DNA of 37,414 nt. It comes from CAIYRG01 sp964494505 (GTDB lineage Bacteria > Pseudomonadota > Alphaproteobacteria > Micropepsales > Micropepsaceae). The stretch is from positions 1 to 37,414 of the forward strand of contig CAZBRO010000040.1 in assembly GCA_964494505.1 (NCBI GenBank), given 5' to 3'. Shown here one piece after another: positions 1-7,818 of this stretch (position 1 is its first letter; each line of letters opens with the position of its first letter). The position numbers and the translations under genes were made by a program. Below the pieces are notes generated by a model, which was not told where the DNA came from, made no database searches, and saw only the letters and a program-made list of their open reading frames with translations.

Positions 1-291
1 GCGCTGAAGGACATCATCGCCATTCTCGGCATGGACGAGCTGTCGGAAGACGACAAGCTGATCGTGGCGCGGGCGCGCAAGATCCAGCGCTTCCTGTCAC
101 AGCCCTTCTTCGTGGCCGAGCAATTCACCAATTCGCCGGGCAAGTTCGTCGAGCTGAAGGACACCATCCGCAGCTTCAAGGCGATCGTCGACGGCGAATA
201 CGACCATCTGCCGGAGCAGGCTTTCTATATGGTGGGCGCCATCGAGGAAGTGGTTGCCAAGGCGCAGAAAATGGCCGCAGACGCGGCGTAA
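1..291 (+). CDS. atpD: ATP synthase F1 subunit beta, C-terminal part
   Basis: This is the last 96 codons of the catalytic beta subunit of F1-ATPase, open at the left edge of the window in frame 1. The visible part matches the helical C-terminal domain of the family: the stretch LGMDELSEDDKL, then ARARKIQRFLSQPFFVAEQF, then the ending around YDHLPEQAFYMVG. The nucleotide-binding core lies upstream, outside the window. In the complex this domain contacts the gamma-subunit shaft. atpC follows on the same strand, the usual order, but the 107-bp gap is filled by an inverted-repeat element rather than the short gap usual in atp operons. Identification is secure from sequence pattern alone. Confidence 0.97.
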   Translation, partial: ALKDIIAILGMDELSEDDKLIVARARKIQRFLSQPFFVAEQFTNSPGKFVELKDTIRSFKAIVDGEYDHLPEQAFYMVGAIEEVVAKAQKMAADAA

Positions 292-304
292 TCGGGCGAA
301 AAGA

Positions 305-390
305 GAATAGGGAGTAGCGAATAGGGTGCGGGAACAGCGGGAAATGAAGAATTCTTCTTCACTATTCGCCATTCGCTACTCGCCATTCGC
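305..390. repeat. imperfect inverted-repeat element between atpD and atpC
   Basis: The left arm at 305-326 and the reverse complement of 367-388 agree at 18 of 22 positions. A perfect 12-bp palindrome, GAAGAATTCTTC, sits between them at 346-357. The right arm also contains several repeats of the hexamer ATTCGC. The whole unit could fold into one long hairpin. It resembles short dispersed extragenic repeats of Alphaproteobacteria, but I cannot count genomic copies here. It ends 8 bases before the atpC start codon. Confidence 0.6.
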
Positions 391-398
391 GCAAACTC

Positions 399-797
399 AT
401 GGCTGATAAAATTCACTTCGACCTAGTGTCCCCGGAGCGTCTCCTGCTCTCGGAGGACGTGGACATGGTCACAATTCCGGGCAGCGAGGGATATATGGGC
501 GTGATGGCCGGCCATGCCCCGGTGATTTCCACGCTCCGCCCGGGCGTCATTGAGGTGACCGGCGGACAGACCCCCGGCCTTCGCCTCTTCGTACGCGGCG
601 GCTTTGCGGAGGTGGACGCGGCCAAGGTCGTGGTGCTGGCCGAGGAAGCCATCCCGATGGCCGATTTCGACCTGGCCGCCCTCGACCAGCGCATCCGCGA
701 CACCGAGGAAGACCTGGTCGCGGCCAAATCCGACGCCGATCGGGCCCGGGTGACCGAGCAGCTCGACCATCTGCGCCAGCTTCGGGCCGCATTCTGA
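399..797 (+). CDS. atpC: ATP synthase F1 subunit epsilon
   Basis: A 132-residue protein, normal length for the epsilon subunit of the F1 central stalk. It couples rotation to the catalytic beta subunits and can inhibit ATP hydrolysis. The N-terminal beta-sandwich is clear: FDLVSPERLLLSEDVDMVTI, then PGSEGYMGVMAGHAPVIS and a RPGVIEV strand. The C-terminal helical pair covers about residues 90-132 (DLAALDQRIRDTEEDL onward). The ATG at 399 is the natural start, since the protein begins directly with the conserved strand. No clear Shine-Dalgarno sequence precedes it, because the repeat element runs to within 8 bases. Expression may depend on read-through from atpD. No obvious hairpin terminator follows. 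Confidence 0.96.
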   Translation: MADKIHFDLVSPERLLLSEDVDMVTIPGSEGYMGVMAGHAPVISTLRPGVIEVTGGQTPGLRLFVRGGFAEVDAAKVVVLAEEAIPMADFDLAALDQRIRDTEEDLVAAKSDADRARVTEQLDHLRQLRAAF

Positions 798-954
798 CCC
801 CTCCCCGCGCGTTATCCCCTCGCCTTTCGTGTGCGTTTTGTGACACCTTCCGAATCGAGCCTTGCCGGGAGCGGTTTGGCGGGATTATGCGATTCGATGT
901 AGCCTGTTTGCGCACCGGTTGAGAGACAAACGCCAAGCATCGGGCAGGACAAAA

Positions 955-1818
955 ATGACCGTTGGCAAAGTCTACGAAGCGGGCTGGACGCTCGACGATG
1001 TCGATTGGTCCGGCTTCGATTCGGCGCTGGTCGAGCCCTCGATGCTCGCGGCGGTGAAGGCTGCCTCGCTGGTCGAATATAATGCCCCCGATTATGTGAC
1101 GTATTTGAAACGCGTCTATTGCGATGCATCCCCGTCCGTCATACGCGGGCTGGAACGCTGGGGCGAAGAGGAAATCCAGCACGGTCTGGCGCTCGGGCGC
1201 TGGGCGGAAATGGCCGACCCATCGTTCGATTTTGGCCGTGCCTTCGCGCGGTTCCGGGCGCTGTACCAGGCGTCCCATTTCGTCAGCGGCCAAGGTTCCG
1301 TTCGCGGTTCACGGCGCGGCGAGATGATCGCGCGCTGCGTGGTGGAAAGCGGCACCTCATCGCTCTACAGCGCGCTGCGCGACGCCTCGGCCGAGCCGGT
1401 GCTGAAGGAGGTCGCAGGCCGCATCGCGGCCGACGAATTCCGCCATTACCGGCTGTTTTACGACATCCTGGAAGGGGAGACCGAACCCGACCTGCCGCTG
1501 TGGCGGAAGGTCTGGGTGGCCTTTACGCGGGTGAACGAATCCGACGACGACGAGCTTGCCGCGGCCTATTACTGCGCCAATGTTTCCCCGGCCGAGGCGG
1601 AGACCAAGCCCTATCGCCGCGCGCTCTATGCGCGGGCCTATCAGCGGACGCTGATGGCGTTCTTCCGCCGCCACCATATCGAGAAGCTGGTGAAGATGGT
1701 GGCGAAGCCCGCCGGGCTTGACCCGTCCGGGCGGCTCAGCCGGGCTGCCGGCGCACTTCTCTGGGGGGTCTTGCGCGTGCGCGGCGGCGGCTCCGGCGAG
1801 CGGCTCAATCCCGCTTGA
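955..1818 (+). CDS. ferritin-like di-iron protein (rubrerythrin/acyl-ACP desaturase-like fold), function unknown
   Basis: A 287-residue protein starting at the ATG at 955, behind AGGAC; the reading frame stays open upstream to 862, but that part looks non-coding. It carries the full set of carboxylate and histidine ligands of a four-helix di-iron protein: Glu41 in helix 1, E73-x-x-H76, Glu131, and E161-x-x-H164. This arrangement is known from ferritin-like oxygenases, desaturases and rubrerythrins. I infer that it binds two iron atoms and may act as an oxidase, oxygenase or peroxide scavenger; the substrate is unknown. The C-terminal 50 residues are basic with a hydrophobic patch near LLWGVLRV, perhaps membrane-associating. 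It lies between atpC and the TPR-methyltransferases without overlapping either. Confidence 0.75.
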   Translation: MTVGKVYEAGWTLDDVDWSGFDSALVEPSMLAAVKAASLVEYNAPDYVTYLKRVYCDASPSVIRGLERWGEEEIQHGLALGRWAEMADPSFDFGRAFARFRALYQASHFVSGQGSVRGSRRGEMIARCVVESGTSSLYSALRDASAEPVLKEVAGRIAADEFRHYRLFYDILEGETEPDLPLWRKVWVAFTRVNESDDDELAAAYYCANVSPAEAETKPYRRALYARAYQRTLMAFFRRHHIEKLVKMVAKPAGLDPSGRLSRAAGALLWGVLRVRGGGSGERLNPA

Positions 1819-1872
1819 TTTTCCGGCATTTACGGCTGGCGGTAGGCCGCATTCTGAGCCAAATTCCGCGCC

Positions 1873-3198
1873 ATGTCCGAGATGCTGCTCCAATCCGCCC
1901 AAACCGCCGCGCAAACCGGCCAGCTCTATGAGGCCGTGAGGCTCTATCACGAGCTTTTGGCGGCCCAGCCTGCCCATCTGCAGGCCCTGTACGAATTGGG
2001 GATGATCTACTTCCAGGCCACCCAATATGGCGAGGCCGAAAAAGCGTTCGGGGCGGCGGTGTCCATCGATCCCAACTTCGTCAACGCATGGTGCCTCCTC
2101 GGCATCGTCCTGGTGAAGCAGAAGCGCGCGGAGGAGGCCCTCCAATGCTTCGATCGGGCGCTGACGCTGAAGCCAGATTTCCTGGAAGGGCTGATCAACC
2201 GCGCCACGACGCTACTGGACCTCGGCCGTCATCGGGAGGGGCTGGAGGAACTCGACCGCGTGCTGGCGCTCGCGCCCGACAATGCGCTCAGCTGGAACAA
2301 CCGCGGCAATGCGCTGCTTGGGCTCGGCCGTTTCCGCGAGGCGGTGGAGAGCTATGACAAGGCGCTCTCGGTGTTCCCGGACTTTCCGGAAGCCCGTCAA
2401 AACCGACTCTATGCGCTGGGCGAACTGAACCGGGAGGGACCGGGCTTTGCCGAAGTCCTTTGCGCCCAAGGCGTGGAATGGATGAAGCGCCAGCGCTGGG
2501 TGAATGCGCTGGCCGCCTTCGACGAAGCGCTCACGCTCAAGCCCGATTATCCCGAGGCCCTGGCCTATCGCGCCACGACGCTGCGCGAAGGCGTGCGGCA
2601 TCTGTTCGACGAATGCGCGCCCGAATTCGAACAGTCGATGCTGAACAATTTGAACTATCGCGGGCATCTGCAGGTGCGCGAGCTTGCCGAGACGGTCTGG
2701 CAGGGCGCGCGCTCGGGCTTGAGCATTGCCGATCTCGGCTGCGGCACGGGGCTCGTCGGCGGCCAGTTTCGCGATTGGGCGGCTGGGGGAAGGCTCGACG
2801 GAATCGATTTCGCGCCGCGCATGATCGAAGAGGCGAAGGCGCGCGGCATCTACGACAATCTCGTTCTTTCCGACCTCGAACCGTTCCTGCACGAAGCGGA
2901 CGAGACCTACGACCTGCTCGTCACCGCCGACACCATGATCTACATCAGCGACCTCTCGAACCTGTTTGCCGGCATCGCCAGGCGGCTGAAGCCCGGCGGC
3001 CAGTTCATCTTCTCGCTCGAAGCCAAGCACGGCGAAGGCTACGAGGAAACGCCCAAGCGCCGCTTCCGCCACAGCGAAGCCTATCTGCGCCAGAAGGCGG
3101 AGGAAGCGGGCTTGCGCTTTGTCCACATCGCGCCCTCGACGCTTCGGTTCGAAACCGGCACGCCGGTCGCGGGCTTCACGGTCGCCGTACAGAAATAG
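1873..3198 (+). CDS. TPR-repeat class I SAM-dependent methyltransferase (copy A)
   Basis: A 441-residue fusion. About residues 1-210 are tetratricopeptide repeats, with units such as YELGMIYFQATQYGEAEKAF, AWCLLGIVL and SWNNRGNALLGLGRF. Residues about 250-441 form a class I methyltransferase with motif I ADLGCGTGLVGG near residue 285, an acidic LDGIDFAPRM after strand 2, and a LKPGGQFIFS strand. The layout matches the group of predicted methyltransferases containing TPR repeats. The TPR part probably selects a protein partner or substrate; the methyl acceptor is unknown. Compared with its neighbour at 3225, it has one extra TPR-like unit of about 55 residues (around KRQRWVNALAAFDEALTLKP) just before the methyltransferase domain. 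The start ATG at 1873 fits the first TPR helix. Confidence 0.85.
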   Translation: MSEMLLQSAQTAAQTGQLYEAVRLYHELLAAQPAHLQALYELGMIYFQATQYGEAEKAFGAAVSIDPNFVNAWCLLGIVLVKQKRAEEALQCFDRALTLKPDFLEGLINRATTLLDLGRHREGLEELDRVLALAPDNALSWNNRGNALLGLGRFREAVESYDKALSVFPDFPEARQNRLYALGELNREGPGFAEVLCAQGVEWMKRQRWVNALAAFDEALTLKPDYPEALAYRATTLREGVRHLFDECAPEFEQSMLNNLNYRGHLQVRELAETVWQGARSGLSIADLGCGTGLVGGQFRDWAAGGRLDGIDFAPRMIEEAKARGIYDNLVLSDLEPFLHEADETYDLLVTADTMIYISDLSNLFAGIARRLKPGGQFIFSLEAKHGEGYEETPKRRFRHSEAYLRQKAEEAGLRFVHIAPSTLRFETGTPVAGFTVAVQK

Positions 3199-3224
3199 CG
3201 CCGGCCATTCATGAACCGCACGCC

Positions 3225-4430
3225 ATGACCGACGACACGCTCTTGAAACGCGCAGTAGCGCTGCAGCAGACCGGCAGGCTGCGGGAAGCGGCCGACCTCT
3301 ATCAGCAGATCCTGCTCGCCGATCCGATGAACTTCGAGGCCTTCTATTCGCTCGGGATCATCTGCGTTCAGGCCGGTCAGCTCGAAGATGCGCAGGCCCT
3401 TCTCGGCAACGCGATGCGCCTCAATCCCGATTTCGTCGAAGGCTGGTGCGCGCGCGGGCTCGTGCTGCAGCAGTTGAAGCGCCATGACGAAGCAATGGCC
3501 TGCTTCGACCGGTCGCTGTCGCTGAAGCCCGATTTCGCCGAAGCGCTGTCGAGCCGCGCCACGCTGCTGCTCCAGCTGAACCGCACAGCCGAGGCGATTG
3601 CCGATTTCGACCGGGTGCTGACGCTCAATCCTGCGCACGCCATCAGTTGGAACAATCGCGGCAATGCGCTGGCCCAGATGCAGCGCCTGGAAGAGGCGAT
3701 CCAAAGCTATGACCGCGCGCTGGCGCTGGTGCCCTATCTGCCACAGGCGATGGAGAATCGCGAAAACGCGCTGTTCGAGCTGAAGCGCACGCCGCGCTGT
3801 CCGCCGGGCTATATGCGCAATCTGTTCGACAATTTCGCGCCGCAATACGACCGCACCATGCTGCAGGCGCTGGGCTATCGCGCGCATCTGCATCTGCGCA
3901 CGCTGGCCGGCCGTGTCCTGCCCGCCGGAAAGACAGGCTGGCGGATTCTCGATCTCGGCTGCGGCACGGGGCTGGTGGGCGAGGCGTTCAAGGATCTGGC
4001 CGAGGGCGGGCAGCTCGATGGGATCGATCTTTCGCCCAAGATGATCGAGGCCTCGCGCGCGCGCGCGATCTACAACGATCTGATCGTTGGCGATCTCGAA
4101 ATCCAGTTGCACGCGCCGGGGAGGAAATACGATCTGATGCTCGCGGCCGACACCATGATCTATATCGGCGATCTGTGGCCCACGCTGTCGGGGGTGGCCA
4201 AGCGGCTGGACCCGGAGGGGTTCTATATCTTTGCGGTCGAAAGCAAAGAGGGCGAAGGATGGGAGCAGACGCCGATGCACCGCTTCCGGCACAGCCAGTC
4301 CTATTTGCGCGGCGAAGCGGAGAAGGCAGGGCTCATCTTCGTGGACACGATGGATTGCGTGCTGCGCTATGAATCGAGCGTGCCTGTGGCGGGGTTCACG
4401 GTGGCACTGCAGAAGCCGCATACGAACTAG
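3225..4430 (+). CDS. TPR-repeat class I SAM-dependent methyltransferase (copy B)
   Basis: A 401-residue paralogue of the preceding gene, 26 bp downstream and probably co-transcribed. The ATG at 3225 places the first TPR helix (LLKRAVALQQTGRLREAADL) at the N-terminus; the frame is open upstream but only as a shadow of copy A. TPR units cover about residues 5-185. The methyltransferase domain follows with ILDLGCGTGLVGEAF near residue 240, QLDGIDLSPKMIE, and LAADTMIYIGDL. The C-terminal halves of the two copies are closely similar, ending in PVAGFTVALQK here and PVAGFTVAVQK in copy A, which points to tandem duplication followed by divergence. Substrate unknown. Confidence 0.85.
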   Translation: MTDDTLLKRAVALQQTGRLREAADLYQQILLADPMNFEAFYSLGIICVQAGQLEDAQALLGNAMRLNPDFVEGWCARGLVLQQLKRHDEAMACFDRSLSLKPDFAEALSSRATLLLQLNRTAEAIADFDRVLTLNPAHAISWNNRGNALAQMQRLEEAIQSYDRALALVPYLPQAMENRENALFELKRTPRCPPGYMRNLFDNFAPQYDRTMLQALGYRAHLHLRTLAGRVLPAGKTGWRILDLGCGTGLVGEAFKDLAEGGQLDGIDLSPKMIEASRARAIYNDLIVGDLEIQLHAPGRKYDLMLAADTMIYIGDLWPTLSGVAKRLDPEGFYIFAVESKEGEGWEQTPMHRFRHSQSYLRGEAEKAGLIFVDTMDCVLRYESSVPVAGFTVALQKPHTN

Positions 4431-4437
4431 GCCGGCG

Positions 4438-4465
4438 TTGACTTCCATATCAATTTTGATATATC
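4438..4465 (+). promoter_or_regulatory. promoter with embedded operator-like palindrome for the HigBA-like pair
   Basis: TTGACT at 4438-4443 and TATATC at 4460-4465 are separated by 16 bp, a good sigma-70-type promoter. The spacer and -10 contain the perfect inverted repeat ATATCAA-TT-TTGATAT at 4447-4462. A repressor bound there would block RNA polymerase, which fits the usual autorepression of toxin-antitoxin operons. Only 6 bases separate the -10 from the ATG at 4472. Confidence 0.65.
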
Positions 4466-4471
4466 AGGCTG

Positions 4472-4798
4472 ATGGCTTGGTCGGCCAAATTTCTCAATGC
4501 GATAGTCGAACGCGAAGTCCACGATCTTCCCGAAGACATGCAGGCTCGTCTCATCCGCATCGTGGAATTGATCGAAGGCTTCGGACTTGCAGGTTTGCGA
4601 GAACCGCATGTCAAACATCTGACCGGCAAACTTTGGGAAATTCGCGTCAGCGGGCGTAACGGCATCGGTCGAGTCATCTATGCGACGGCAATTGGTCAAC
4701 GGGTCGTGCTGCTGCGCGCGTTCATCAAAAAGACGCAGAAGACACCCGATCGTGAAATTCAGATCGCTCTGGATCGACTGAAGGAGATCAAACAATGA
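4472..4798 (+). CDS. RelE/HigB-type toxin (phage Gp49-like family)
   Basis: A 108-residue basic protein of the RelE/HigB fold, resembling the Gp49-like/HigB branch: FLNAIVEREVHDLPEDMQAR, a central LREPHVKHLTGKLWEIRVSG, then IGRVIYATAIGQRVVLLRAF and a lysine-rich IKKTQKTP. Known members cut mRNA in the ribosome. The gene lies first in the pair, with the antitoxin second, which is the hig order. The stop overlaps the antitoxin start by 4 bases (ATGA at 4795). No Shine-Dalgarno sequence is placed correctly, and the promoter predicts a transcript that begins at or next to the ATG. Activity is inferred from the family only. Confidence 0.85.
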   Translation: MAWSAKFLNAIVEREVHDLPEDMQARLIRIVELIEGFGLAGLREPHVKHLTGKLWEIRVSGRNGIGRVIYATAIGQRVVLLRAFIKKTQKTPDREIQIALDRLKEIKQ

Positions 4799-5067
4799 GA
4801 AGCTTCGAAGCCTACAAGCGCAAGGCGTTGAAGAAGCCCGGCATCCGCGCGGAATACGAAAAACTGGCGCCGGAATTTGCGGTTGCGCGCACGCTCATTG
4901 CGGCACGAACGGCAGCGAAGTTAACCCAGGGGGAGGTCGCCCGGCGTATGGGGACATCCCAATCCGCTGTCGCGCGCATGGAAAGCGGGCGCACTTTGCC
5001 TTCGACCACGTCGCTCGTAAAATATGCTGAAGCGGTTGGGCGCAAGCTCAGCATCGGTCTGAATTGA
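4795..5067 (+). CDS. XRE-family helix-turn-helix antitoxin (HigA-like)
   Basis: A 90-residue protein with a Cro/C1-type helix-turn-helix in its C-terminal half: LIAARTAAKLTQGEVARRMG, then SQSAVARMESGRTLPS. The N-terminal 40 residues (KALKKPGIRAEYEKLAPEF) resemble the toxin-binding segment of HigA-like antitoxins. Its start overlaps the toxin stop, implying translational coupling. It probably represses the promoter at 4438-4465, where a palindrome covers the spacer and -10. Binding to that site is inferred. Confidence 0.88.
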   Translation: MRSFEAYKRKALKKPGIRAEYEKLAPEFAVARTLIAARTAAKLTQGEVARRMGTSQSAVARMESGRTLPSTTSLVKYAEAVGRKLSIGLN

Positions 5068-5143
5068 GTTGCCGGCAGTCCAGGGCCTGCGGTGCTCACC
5101 GGGAAATGCTAAGCTGAAGCGTTCCTTTTTGCGGGGAAATGGG

Positions 5144-6832
5144 ATGGCGAGGTTCGCTTCGTTCCTGTTCGTGCTTGTCGCGGTATTCGCAGCCGATGTT
5201 GCGTTCGCGGCAGCGCCCTTGGCAACGCGCGCAAAGGCGGCCATCCAGGCCTATGCCGATGCGAATATTTTCAGCGGAACGGTTCTGATCGCCAAGGACG
5301 GCAAGCCCGTCTTCGTTGAGTCGTACGGCGCCGCCAATCGCGAGTTGGACGTTCCGAACGCGCGCGACACGAAATTCCGCATCGGATCCATCACCAAGCA
5401 ATTCACCGCGACCGCCATCCTGCAATTGGCGGAATCCGGCAAGCTCAACGTGGACGATCCGGTCTCGAAATACTACAGCGACGCGCCCAAGGCCTGGGAC
5501 AAGATCACCATCAAGCACTTGCTCACGCATACCTCCGGAATCCCCAGCTACACGGACGTGCCGAATTTCTTCGAGAAGGAAGCCCGCCTCCCGAGGACGC
5601 CCGAAGAAATCATCAAGCTGACGCGCGACAAGCCGCTGCAATTCGAGCCCGGCTCGAAATTCGCCTACGACAATTCGGGTTATATCGTTCTCGGCTACAT
5701 CATCGAAAAAGCGTCGGGTGAGACCTACGCGGACTATGTGCAAAAGCACATTTTCGACCCGCTGGGAATGAAAGATTCAGGCTATGATTCGACTGCGAAA
5801 ATCATTCCGCACCGGGCCGAAGGTTATCAGCCTGACAAGGGCGGATTCGTCAACGCCCCGTTCGTCGATATGAGTCTCCCTTATGCGGCGGGGTCGCTCT
5901 ATTCGACGGTGGACGATCTTCTGACCTGGGATCAGGCGCTGTATGCGGCCAAGCCGCTGAAACCGGAATCGCTGAGTCGGATGTTCACCGATTACGGCAA
6001 CAAATACGGTTTCGGCTGGGTGATCGACGAGAAGTTCGGACACAAGCGCATCTGGCACAATGGCGGGATCAACGGCTTCCGCTCGATTTTGAGCCGCTAT
6101 CCCGACGACAAGCTTACCATCGTGGTGCTCGCGAATCTCATCCCCTCGCCGGTCGAGAAAATGGAGAGCGATCTTGCAGGGATCTATCTCGCTGCGGTCA
6201 CGCAATCGGCGGAGGCGAGCCTCTCGCCCGACGTGCTGCAGCGCTATGTGGGTGCGTATGAGTTGACGCCGGCGTTCATCGTGAAAGTGACGCGCGAGGG
6301 CAATCGTCTGTTCGCGCAGGCGACCGGCCAGCAGCGGCTGGAAATCTTCGCGACGAGCGAGAAGGAGTTCTTCTACAAGGTCGTGGATGCGAGGATCAGC
6401 TTCGTTGCGGACGGCAAAGATAGCGTCAGCGGGCTCGTGCTGCATCAGAACGGCCGCGACCAGCAGGCCCCGCGCATCGGCGACGCTGAAGTCGCCCAGC
6501 TTGAACAGGCGCTTGCCGACAAGGTGAAAAACCAGACCGCGACGCCGGGAAGCGAACCGGCCCTCCGCCGGATCATCTCGGAAGATGCGCGCGGGGTGCC
6601 CGATTACGACAGGCTGAGTCCGGGTTTGGCGGCCGTTACGCTTCAGCAGCTTCCGCGAGTAATGGCCGATCTGACACGGCTCGGAGCTGTGCAAGCGGTC
6701 GCGTTCAAAGGCGTGGGGCCGAACGGCGCCGATATCTACGAGGTGCTGTTCGCGAACGGCAACACCGAATGGCGGATCGCGCTCGGCCCGGACGGTAAGG
6801 TCATTGCGTTGGTGTACCGGCCGATTCCGTAG
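5144..6832 (+). CDS. secreted serine hydrolase, beta-lactamase class C / penicillin-binding-protein fold
   Basis: A 562-residue protein starting at the ATG at 5144, where a signal peptide begins (ARFASFLFVLVAVFAADVAFA, likely cut near residue 22-23). The catalytic domain has all three family signatures: S82-x-x-K85 (SITK), Y175-x-N177 (YDN), and the H305-N-G-G motif replacing KTG. Residues about 25-370 form this domain; the rest is an extra C-terminal region of the kind seen in esterase and peptidase members. It acts in the periplasm or outside. Substrate could be a D-amino-acid peptide, an ester or a beta-lactam; sequence alone does not decide, so I do not call it a resistance gene. Its stop codon abuts that of sdhB on the other strand. 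Confidence 0.88.
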   Translation: MARFASFLFVLVAVFAADVAFAAAPLATRAKAAIQAYADANIFSGTVLIAKDGKPVFVESYGAANRELDVPNARDTKFRIGSITKQFTATAILQLAESGKLNVDDPVSKYYSDAPKAWDKITIKHLLTHTSGIPSYTDVPNFFEKEARLPRTPEEIIKLTRDKPLQFEPGSKFAYDNSGYIVLGYIIEKASGETYADYVQKHIFDPLGMKDSGYDSTAKIIPHRAEGYQPDKGGFVNAPFVDMSLPYAAGSLYSTVDDLLTWDQALYAAKPLKPESLSRMFTDYGNKYGFGWVIDEKFGHKRIWHNGGINGFRSILSRYPDDKLTIVVLANLIPSPVEKMESDLAGIYLAAVTQSAEASLSPDVLQRYVGAYELTPAFIVKVTREGNRLFAQATGQQRLEIFATSEKEFFYKVVDARISFVADGKDSVSGLVLHQNGRDQQAPRIGDAEVAQLEQALADKVKNQTATPGSEPALRRIISEDARGVPDYDRLSPGLAAVTLQQLPRVMADLTRLGAVQAVAFKGVGPNGADIYEVLFANGNTEWRIALGPDGKVIALVYRPIP

Positions 6833-7627
6833 CTAAACCGTCCTTTTCACCATCATCTGCTTGATTTCGGCGATGGCCTCGGACGGGTTCAGCCCTTTGG
6901 GGCACACAGTCGCGCAATTCATGATGGTGTGGCAGCGATAAAGCCGGAACGGGTCTTCGAGATAATCGAGCCGCTCGCCAGTGAATTCGTCGCGGGAATC
7001 GGCAAGCCAGCGATAGGCCTGCAGCAGCGCGGCAGGACCTAAGAACCGCTCCGGATTCCACCAATAGGACGGGCACGACGTCGAACAGCAGGCGCAGAGG
7101 ATGCACTCGTAAAGCCCGTCCAGCTTCGCGCGTTCCTCGGGGGATTGCAGATGCTCCTTGGCCGGCGTCGCCGATTTGGTCTTCAGATGCGGCCCGATAG
7201 AGGCGTATTGCGCGTAAAAGCCGGTCAGGTCGGGCACCAGATCCTTCACCACCGGCATATGGGGCAGCGGATAGACGCTGATACTGCCGGAAATGTCCGA
7301 CATCGCCTTGGTGCAGGCGAGCGTGTTGGAGCCCCCGATGTTCATCGCGCAGGAGCCGCACACGCCTTCGCGGCAGGAGCGGCGGAAGGTCAGCGTCGGA
7401 TCGACCTCGTTCTTGAGCTTGATGAGGGCGTCCAGCACCATCGGCCCGCAATCCTCGGTGTCGATGGAATAGCTGTCGAGGCGGGGATTGTCCTTGCCTT
7501 CCGGATCGTAGCGGTAGATGCGCAGGCGCTTGGACCGCTTGGTGGGCTTGCCGTCGGCGCGTTTGGCAATCGGCCAGGTCTTGCCGGGGGTGACCCGGGA
7601 CTCTTTGGGCAATCGGAGCTGAACCAT
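6833..7627 (-). CDS. sdhB: succinate dehydrogenase iron-sulfur subunit
   Basis: A 264-residue subunit of complex II that carries electrons from the flavoprotein to ubiquinone. All cluster ligands are present: Cys85, Cys90, Cys93 and Cys105 for the 2Fe-2S centre (SCREGVCGSC), Cys175-x-x-Cys178-x-x-Cys181 plus Cys242 for 4Fe-4S, and Cys185, Cys232 and Cys238 for 3Fe-4S (CHTIMNCATVCP). I chose the ATG at 7627 because the protein then starts like other alphaproteobacterial SdhB; the open frame extends to 7750 without family similarity. It is away from sdhCDA (22169-24778) and on the opposite strand, unlike the usual sdhCDAB order. No other sdhB is in the window. Confidence 0.97.
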   Translation of the reverse strand: MVQLRLPKESRVTPGKTWPIAKRADGKPTKRSKRLRIYRYDPEGKDNPRLDSYSIDTEDCGPMVLDALIKLKNEVDPTLTFRRSCREGVCGSCAMNIGGSNTLACTKAMSDISGSISVYPLPHMPVVKDLVPDLTGFYAQYASIGPHLKTKSATPAKEHLQSPEERAKLDGLYECILCACCSTSCPSYWWNPERFLGPAALLQAYRWLADSRDEFTGERLDYLEDPFRLYRCHTIMNCATVCPKGLNPSEAIAEIKQMMVKRTV

Positions 7628-7664
7628 TTTCGGGGAATGCCTTGGCGGGATGTCGGTGGAACGA

Positions 7665-7693
7665 GCAATAGCAAGCAGGTTCCCGCCTGACAA
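7665..7693 (-). promoter_or_regulatory. candidate sdhB promoter
   Basis: On the minus strand, TTGTCA (7688-7693) and TATTGC (7665-7670) are separated by 17 bp. This gives a transcript start near 7658 and a leader of about 30 bases before the sdhB ATG. It supports independent transcription of sdhB. Confidence 0.5.
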
Positions 7694-7818
7694 TGTTGGG
7701 GCAGGGCGTTCGTCCCCGATTCGGGGCCGCGTAGCCGCACGCTGCGCCATTGACCCTGATCAAAGGCGACAATTCCCGGCGCGATAAAGTGAGCCTCCGA
7801 CTGAGCGTGGAGGGCTTC

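Noticed and set aside
3081..4448. 455-residue open frame opposite the TPR-methyltransferases
   Set aside because: Complement of the duplicated TPR genes; its repeat-like look comes from the TPR coding sequence on the other strand.
5144..6832. Antibiotic-resistance beta-lactamase
   Set aside because: The fold and triad are shared by esterases and peptidases, the C-terminal extension is unusual for resistance enzymes, and nothing around it suggests resistance.
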